In this document: in pieces, positions 58,901-64,000 of the stretch
How positions within the stretch are numbered: the first letter of the stretch is position 1
How the letters are laid out: each line of letters begins with the position of its first letter
Assembly: GCA_013076295.1 (NCBI GenBank)
Contig: RQOL01000618.1
Span: forward strand, 1,054,001 to 1,118,000
From: Sanderia malayensis
Lineage: Eukaryota > Cnidaria > Scyphozoa > Semaeostomeae > Pelagiidae
Length of the DNA: 64,000 bases
Reading direction: 5' to 3'
Notes under the pieces: model-generated
Databases searched by the model: none
Seen by the model: the letters and a program-made list of their open reading frames with translations, nothing else
Told to the model about the DNA's origin: nothing
Translations under genes and position numbers: made by a program

Positions 58901-61900
58901 ACGACACGTTGGACAATGGAAATGTCTTGACTTTTTTATACATGTCCAAACTTCCCTAGACTGCTCTCAACAAGGAATCAAAACGCTCTAGACTAAGCTC
59001 AGCACAAATCAAGAATAACCGAGTGAAAAATTTTATCACAGTGTAACAGAAACTTAAAGCCTTACTTACTTGTTGCCATATTCACTGAATATGTTCAAAA
59101 CTGGAGGCATAAACTCTGGTAGAAATGAAATGACGCGAGTCTCCAGACAGGCACACAATTCAGCAAGACACAGCAACCCACTCGCCCGCACTGGATCGCC
59201 TGCATTCTCCGAGGCAAATACACTAATGATCGAAGGCACAATAGCTGCAATCTCATCTGTTCGGTTCTTGCTTAATAATCGAATCAAAAACTTCAATGCA
59301 TACAGTGCGGTTTGTTTGTTAACAGCAGTTTCTTCGGTTGTTTGCAGACTCAAGCCTACCAGCATTTGCGCCAGATTTAAAAGCTTTACTTCCTGCAAGA
59401 ATATCACTGAAAATTAATCAAATGAAGTGACAATTAAAATTGCAATTTATAATTTTCCGATAATCATGTCAACATACCTGATTAGTTGTAAAGTCGGCAT
59501 GTGCAGCGATTTTATCACCAATTAGTTCCATTGCTTTCTTCCTGATAGCCGGATTATCATTCACAACGAGTTTTGTTGTTACTGTCAGGAACGTTTTGAA
59601 TTTAAGAAGCTTGTATACCTAAAAGATGACGAAAAAACAACATAACTACCCATACAACAATACGTCATCATAGCTTCCCCTACCTACCTTTGCCTTATAA
59701 TCGTATTACAGAGAACAATCTCTATCCAGAATTCACAAAGGATGCATCAGTTAAAAAGAGGTTCAAGTGAAGAGTGTTTAAGGCAGCGAGTCCAGCCCAA
59801 CAAAATTTCCACAAAAGTAGTACAAAAATGCATCAAGTACCTTGTCAAGTAATACAGAACCCTTCTGCAGAAGCATTTTACAAAATTTCACAGATGATTC
59901 CGTTGGATGTGATTCAAGTTGCTTGCCCAATTTGCCAACAAATTGCATCACTTCTTCGATAAATCTAAGAGTAAATAAATAGATGTTATTAGATATAAAT
60001 GAATGAGTGAATAAACGAATGAATAAATAAACAAGCTAAACCAGGGTGAAACGGATGAAGAAGTTAAAGAAAGATAAAATAAGCAAATAATAAATGATGC
60101 GTGATAAGTATATAAACACATAAATGAGTGATACCTCAGATATAGATAGCTCAAATCTTTATCTTTAGTTTGTGATGCCTACAATGCATGAAAAGAAATG
60201 TCAAAAACAAAGACGATTAGTCTGCCCACCAAAAAAACTTCCCTCAAAACACAATCCCCAAAAGAGTATTTCCAGTAACTTACTTTACTGATGAAGTTTT
60301 CGTCAGAAAGAACATCTGTATTGAACACAAGGGCAATATATTTAAACTGTCTGATTTCTTTTGTTGAATGCTTGTTAGCATCAAAAAGTGGAACCAATTC
60401 GCCAACAACAGGTTTTTGAGATCGAAGTGCCCTTCTTGGTGTACAATCTAGATGAAAAGATCAAAAGAAAGATATTAAAACATAAAACACCTTTTTCTAA
60501 TCTCTTCACAATACGATAATGTATGTGATGAGCTGCATCAAGAGAAAGATATGGTTGTCCATTGAAAGCCGAGCTTATGGAGTTTGGCGAAATGCAAGGA
60601 AGTATTGTTTACTATCTTTCCTTATCCAACTCAAGCCACACCTTTAGAATGTCACGTTTATATTGACCAATACTCTGCATGGTGTTTATCTTACCTACTT
60701 TCTTCTCATCTGGCAAGTTTGAAATGTTTTGAACAAGCTTCTTCATCGTTTCAATCTGAGAAACAAAATATAAAAGTGATACTATAACTCAAGGAACAAA
60801 TTAATGATAAAAATGCAGTAAAATAATCAACAATAGTGGTAAAACAAAGAGATGATAATAAAGTTGTGCGGTGTAGCTGAAAGAAAGGGAAGATCGAATC
60901 GAAGCTTGAAAACTGCTTTAGTAAAATAGAAGTTACAGAAGAGACATAACTTCCCAACAAACCTGGACAGAAACAGGGAACTGTACGACAAGCCTCTGGC
61001 AAAAGTTTTGAGATAAAAAGCTGCTGTCTTGTCCCTTAAAAGATATATTTGAAAATATTTCAGCTGAATAAGTGCTTGTATGCCACCCGCCTTTGTGCCG
61101 TGACACGATTCAGTATGTAGTGGCTCAAAAAATATATTGGGCAGACACAAACCTGTTCGTTAGAGCTGACACTTTTCTGGCTCTGTAAAAGAACCTTTTC
61201 CAACAATATTGACACGACAATGTTGAGATTTTGTTCTGCGTTCAGTACATTAGCAAGGTGTTCGAACAGTATGAGTCGCCGGTGCTCTGGTATATACGGA
61301 ATGGCGTCAACAAAAACACGGACCACAAGCTTGACTATATCATCGGTCTGCTTCCTCTGTACACCATCAGGACTGCCTGAACTTGCCTGGTAGAAGAATT
61401 CAATACAGTGTTAATAAGTAGATCAATGCAATAATGAACAGGTACAGCAATAAACAATATGATACAGTCAATGCATAGACTAATTTAATGTGTTAAAAAA
61501 AGATAAACAAAAAGTAGATAAAGTAAATGGGAAATGCAATGCAACCAATAAACAAATGATAACCCTGATGATAACCCATGGATGGTGTGGTTAAAAATAA
61601 ATTTTTAAAAAAACCTTGACATCTTTTATCTTTTAAAATAAAGCATCTTGTTTCGTTATTTTTAATTAATAGCTAAATTAGATTCAACAGTTTTGTTGGA
61701 GAGAGAGCTAGAGATTCAGTAAATTGCATTAAGAAAAACAGAAGAAACTCACCATGACAAGCGTTGGTATAACAGAATCAATAGTTTTCTTGATAATCTC
61801 GAAACTGTAACTATCATCCTGTCGAAGGACACTGTCACCCATGAAAGTGAAGATCGTCATTATGTTATGCAACACCAGATCCTATAAACAACAACAACAA

Positions 61901-64000
61901 CGACAATAGACAATGAACGACTGCTGCAGCCAAAAGAAAAACAATCGATGCAGTATGATCGTATGGAATGTCCATGAATCACCGTACCGGAAATAGCTTG
62001 GCAGCTTTTCCAAGAAGTAGCAGTGCATGGTGATGCGTCTGGGGATTCCCCGACGTCCGACAGCATTGAATCACATGGGCAATCTTGAACTTCTCTTGTG
62101 GCAGCAAACCTAGAAAATATAAAATAAAATAAATAACAAATACCAGGCTGTGAATACTGTATAAACAGTTGAACCTCAACAAGTAGACTACAATTTAATG
62201 CCAAGTCATCAATGTGTGTAACATCTTTGTCTCCCTTGATTTCAACTTGCCATATGTGCATTGTATTTGACCCTAGATAATGCGACCTCTCGCTAACTAG
62301 AACAGATTTCTCATTCCATTGTGTGTTCAACATTCAAATGCAGATTGAAGATTGAGCATTCTGCTTGCAAATTAATGATTGCACAATTACAACCTCTTAA
62401 AAAGGATTTTATTTGAACAGAGAACCAATCAAAATAAATTCAGTTACCCTTGCTGCCATTCTCTGTGACGTAATCAAGACATCGTTGCAAGGAGCTGAGC
62501 AAAAGCTGCTTCATGTATTCCACTGTTGATTGACTGGCGGTGGCAATGTCCAAGCAACTGAGTGAAAAAGAGGCAAATCAAACAGGACACCAAGAGGCAA
62601 CGTAACAGCAATCAATACATGTGCATATACAACTAAAGTGACACAGATCTTACAGTCACAAAGTTGGATATCGATACAACGACTAGAGTTCAAATAAAAC
62701 TTTTAAATTTTGAACATTTTTCAATCTGCCTTAATATAGACCTGCTTAGTGTAAGCACCAGGTAGAAAACACTCGATAAATTAAACATTCGTTACTCAAA
62801 CACAACTCGAATATCGTATCGATACACCATTATTCAAATGCACAGGCATTGATTATTAAGAGATGCTTTATAAATAACAATACATGGATATAGAAATATA
62901 TCTCACCATGAAAGCATGTCGAAGAGAGATACAACGAATTTCTCCAGATTTTCAGTGTTTGTTTTTTGCTGCAAGACTTCCAATAAAATCATCATTCGAT
63001 TCCACGAAGGTGAATCAGCTAACTCTGCTTCCTCGTGTTTTATCTTTGATTTTGTCATTCTATAGAAAGAAGGAACAAAAATTAATGCAAAAAACATCTA
63101 CAGACAACAATATCATTACAAAGCTACAAAAAATGCACTGCAATTAACAATAGTAAGTCCTGCCTATTGTAAGGAAAACCAAGAGAACATATGCCATGAA
63201 AACCTTAGAGCAAAATGGCCTTGTTGCCGATACAATAGCCATAGATAAAAAATATCTAAACAACTAAAAATAACTAAAACTAAACAACTAAACACAACTA
63301 AAACTAAACAACTAAACACAACCAAAACTCATTGCAAGCTTCTGTTACCTTCTAGATCTTTTGGCTTTCTTCGGATTATTCTCTTCAAGCGATTCTTTAA
63401 AATGGAAGATTTGCCTTGCTACATCTTCGGGGCAGACTGGCAGCTATAGAAAACAAAACAATATTAAACGATATACAGTTACAACAACATACAGCCGATT
63501 CTCGATACGTCAGCTACCATTTTAACTGAATTCCTCAACATGTTTAATATCTTTTTTGTCTCCATTGATTTTGGCTTGCCATATGCATGCCTTAACCCTC
63601 CATAACTCGAGCTCTCGTCAACAACAAAAACTTTTCATTCCCATGGGTGTTCGAATTATTGAGGCTCAACTCGCTCAAAACTCGCTCAAAACTCGCTCAC
63701 CCTCAAACGAGCGAGCAAAACGAGTGAGGCACAGGGACGCAATGTAGTAAGTCTAGCTCAATTGTATACATTTCCCGCGGATCTGTGACAAACATCTAGT
63801 CGATGAGAACATGCTTCAAAATCAGCAGAATTATTGTACTCACCTCTACGAGTTTTTGCCTGATTGCCTTTGATACTTCTAAACTGCCAGTTGTGACTGT
63901 CGAAAACAAAATGGTGTCGAAAACTTCGCTTTGCGTCGTTGCTGATAACATGGCAGCATAAAAAGAACATGTTACCTAGAACAAAGACAAGAAATATAAA
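55939..64000 (-). CDS. HEATR1: HEAT repeat-containing protein 1 (UTP10/BP28), C-terminal half
   Basis: Twenty exons join in frame: 63975-63844, 63443-63349, 63059-62907, 62557-62448, 62109-61988, 61881-61753, 61386-61153, 60755-60695, 60447-60284, 60178-60135, 59964-59841, 59618-59478, 59392-59070, 58864-58591, 58310-58071, 57688-57520, 57305-57154, 56851-56693, 56298-56190 and 56027-55939. They give 1007 residues; the human protein has 2144, so the N-terminal half lies beyond the right edge. HEATR1/UTP10 belongs to the t-UTP part of the small-subunit processome and is needed for rRNA transcription and pre-18S processing in the nucleolus. Recognisable blocks are RTSGNPQTHHHALLLLGKAA, LHNIMTIFTFMGDSVLRQDD, the BP28 C-terminal block (TLVMKLSENLFRP, then ERLLTFYRFCETVADKLKGL) and the final GILGESLQKYF. 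The rest is helical HEAT-type repeat. The donor at 60695 has an alternative 3 bases away. Introns hold several MITE copies. Confidence 0.96.
56439..56672. mobile_element. MITE, CTCTATTAAGCC family (HEATR1 intron)
   Basis: It starts CAGTAAAAGCTCTATTAAGC and contains repeated TTAAGCCC, AATAGGCCCCCC and ATAAGCCCCC words plus a C run of about 12. The first part matches the reverse complement of 38768-38879. It ends only about 20 bp from the donor of exon 56851-56693. Confidence 0.68.
58384..58513. repeat. 71-bp tandem duplication, HEATR1 intron
   Basis: GGATAATGCTTACAATTATG and GTAGACAAACAT recur at 71-bp spacing with few substitutions. Confidence 0.9.
62166..62345. mobile_element. pogo-like MITE, copy 1 (HEATR1 intron)
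   Basis: It begins CAGTTGAACCTCAACAAG. The interior words TTGTCTCCCTTGATTT, AACTTGCCATATG and CTCATTCC are shared in order with 63491-63671. The right end GTGTTCAACATTCAAATG is a degraded inverted copy. CAGTTGA-type ends are typical of pogo/Tigger derivatives. Confidence 0.7.
63250..63328. repeat. AACTAAA tandem repeat
   Basis: AACTAAACAACTAAACACA-type units recur three to four times in the intron beside exon 63443-63349. Confidence 0.85.
63491..63671. mobile_element. pogo-like MITE, copy 2 (HEATR1 intron)
   Basis: The right end GTGTTCGAATTATTGAGG continuing into CTCAACT is the reverse complement of a CAGTTGA-type start; the left end is degraded (CAGCCGATTCTCGATA). The interior shares TTGTCTCCATTGATTTTG and GCTTGCCATATG with copy 1. 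It is followed by three CTCGCTCAAAA units (63668-63700). Confidence 0.7.

Noticed and set aside
59070..59417. 115-codon + strand frame
   Set aside because: Shadow of the HEATR1 exon 59392-59070.
1..64000. CRISPR arrays, bacterial operons, riboswitches, rRNA or tRNA genes
   Set aside because: None seen; the tandem repeats present are intronic or intergenic minisatellites without spacer structure and the genome is eukaryotic.

Overview
The window is nuclear DNA of an animal. The genes are split into many short exons with GT-AG introns, and the set includes animal-type families (GIPC, ZSWIM4/5/6, IFT74, CCDC24-like, an immunoglobulin-domain surface protein). AT richness, introns of a few hundred bases, many MITE-like insertions and an HMGXB3-like/KDZ-type gene suggest an early-branching metazoan such as a sponge or cnidarian. 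That placement is inference; no sequence here fixes the species. IFT74 (and CCDC24-like, if the call is right) imply ciliated cells.

Layout. 1-2912 (-): HMGXB3-like, KDZ-transposase-related gene, running off the left edge. It is head-to-head with ISCA1 (3246-5532, +), a mitochondrial Fe-S assembly factor. 5.5-10.5 kb is non-coding and holds a hAT-like element and tandem repeats. 10543-18407 (-): a ZSWIM4/5/6-type SWIM-finger protein in four exons with a 3.75 kb first intron. 18.4-24.1 kb is gene-poor. 24272-27775 (+): CCDC24-like. 28606-30984 (+): GIPC. 31728-44911 (+): IFT74 in 30 coding exons, with a start codon split by an intron, two micro-exons, one GC-AG intron and a hAT insertion. 46894-49783 (+): secreted or membrane-anchored Ig-domain protein. 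51.4-54.5 kb: a ~3 kb foldback (giant inverted-repeat) element whose right end lies about 30 bp from the TATA box of ATP5F1D (54637-55414, +; mitochondrial F1 delta subunit). Tail-to-tail with it is HEATR1/UTP10 (-), of which the C-terminal ~1007 residues lie in the window.

The genes are mostly housekeeping and are not an operon-like system: mitochondrial function (ISCA1, ATP5F1D), ribosome biogenesis (HEATR1), cilium (IFT74, perhaps CCDC24), membrane traffic (GIPC), probable ubiquitin-ligase receptor (ZSWIM) and cell surface (Ig protein). I joined exons by hand; every join listed keeps the reading frame, and the resulting lengths (ISCA1 132, GIPC 342, IFT74 595, ATP5F1D 167 aa) match the families' usual sizes. 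The most unusual structure is the foldback element. Other notable items are two hAT insertions with perfect 8-bp target duplications, two distant copies of one palindrome core, and several IFT74 splicing peculiarities.
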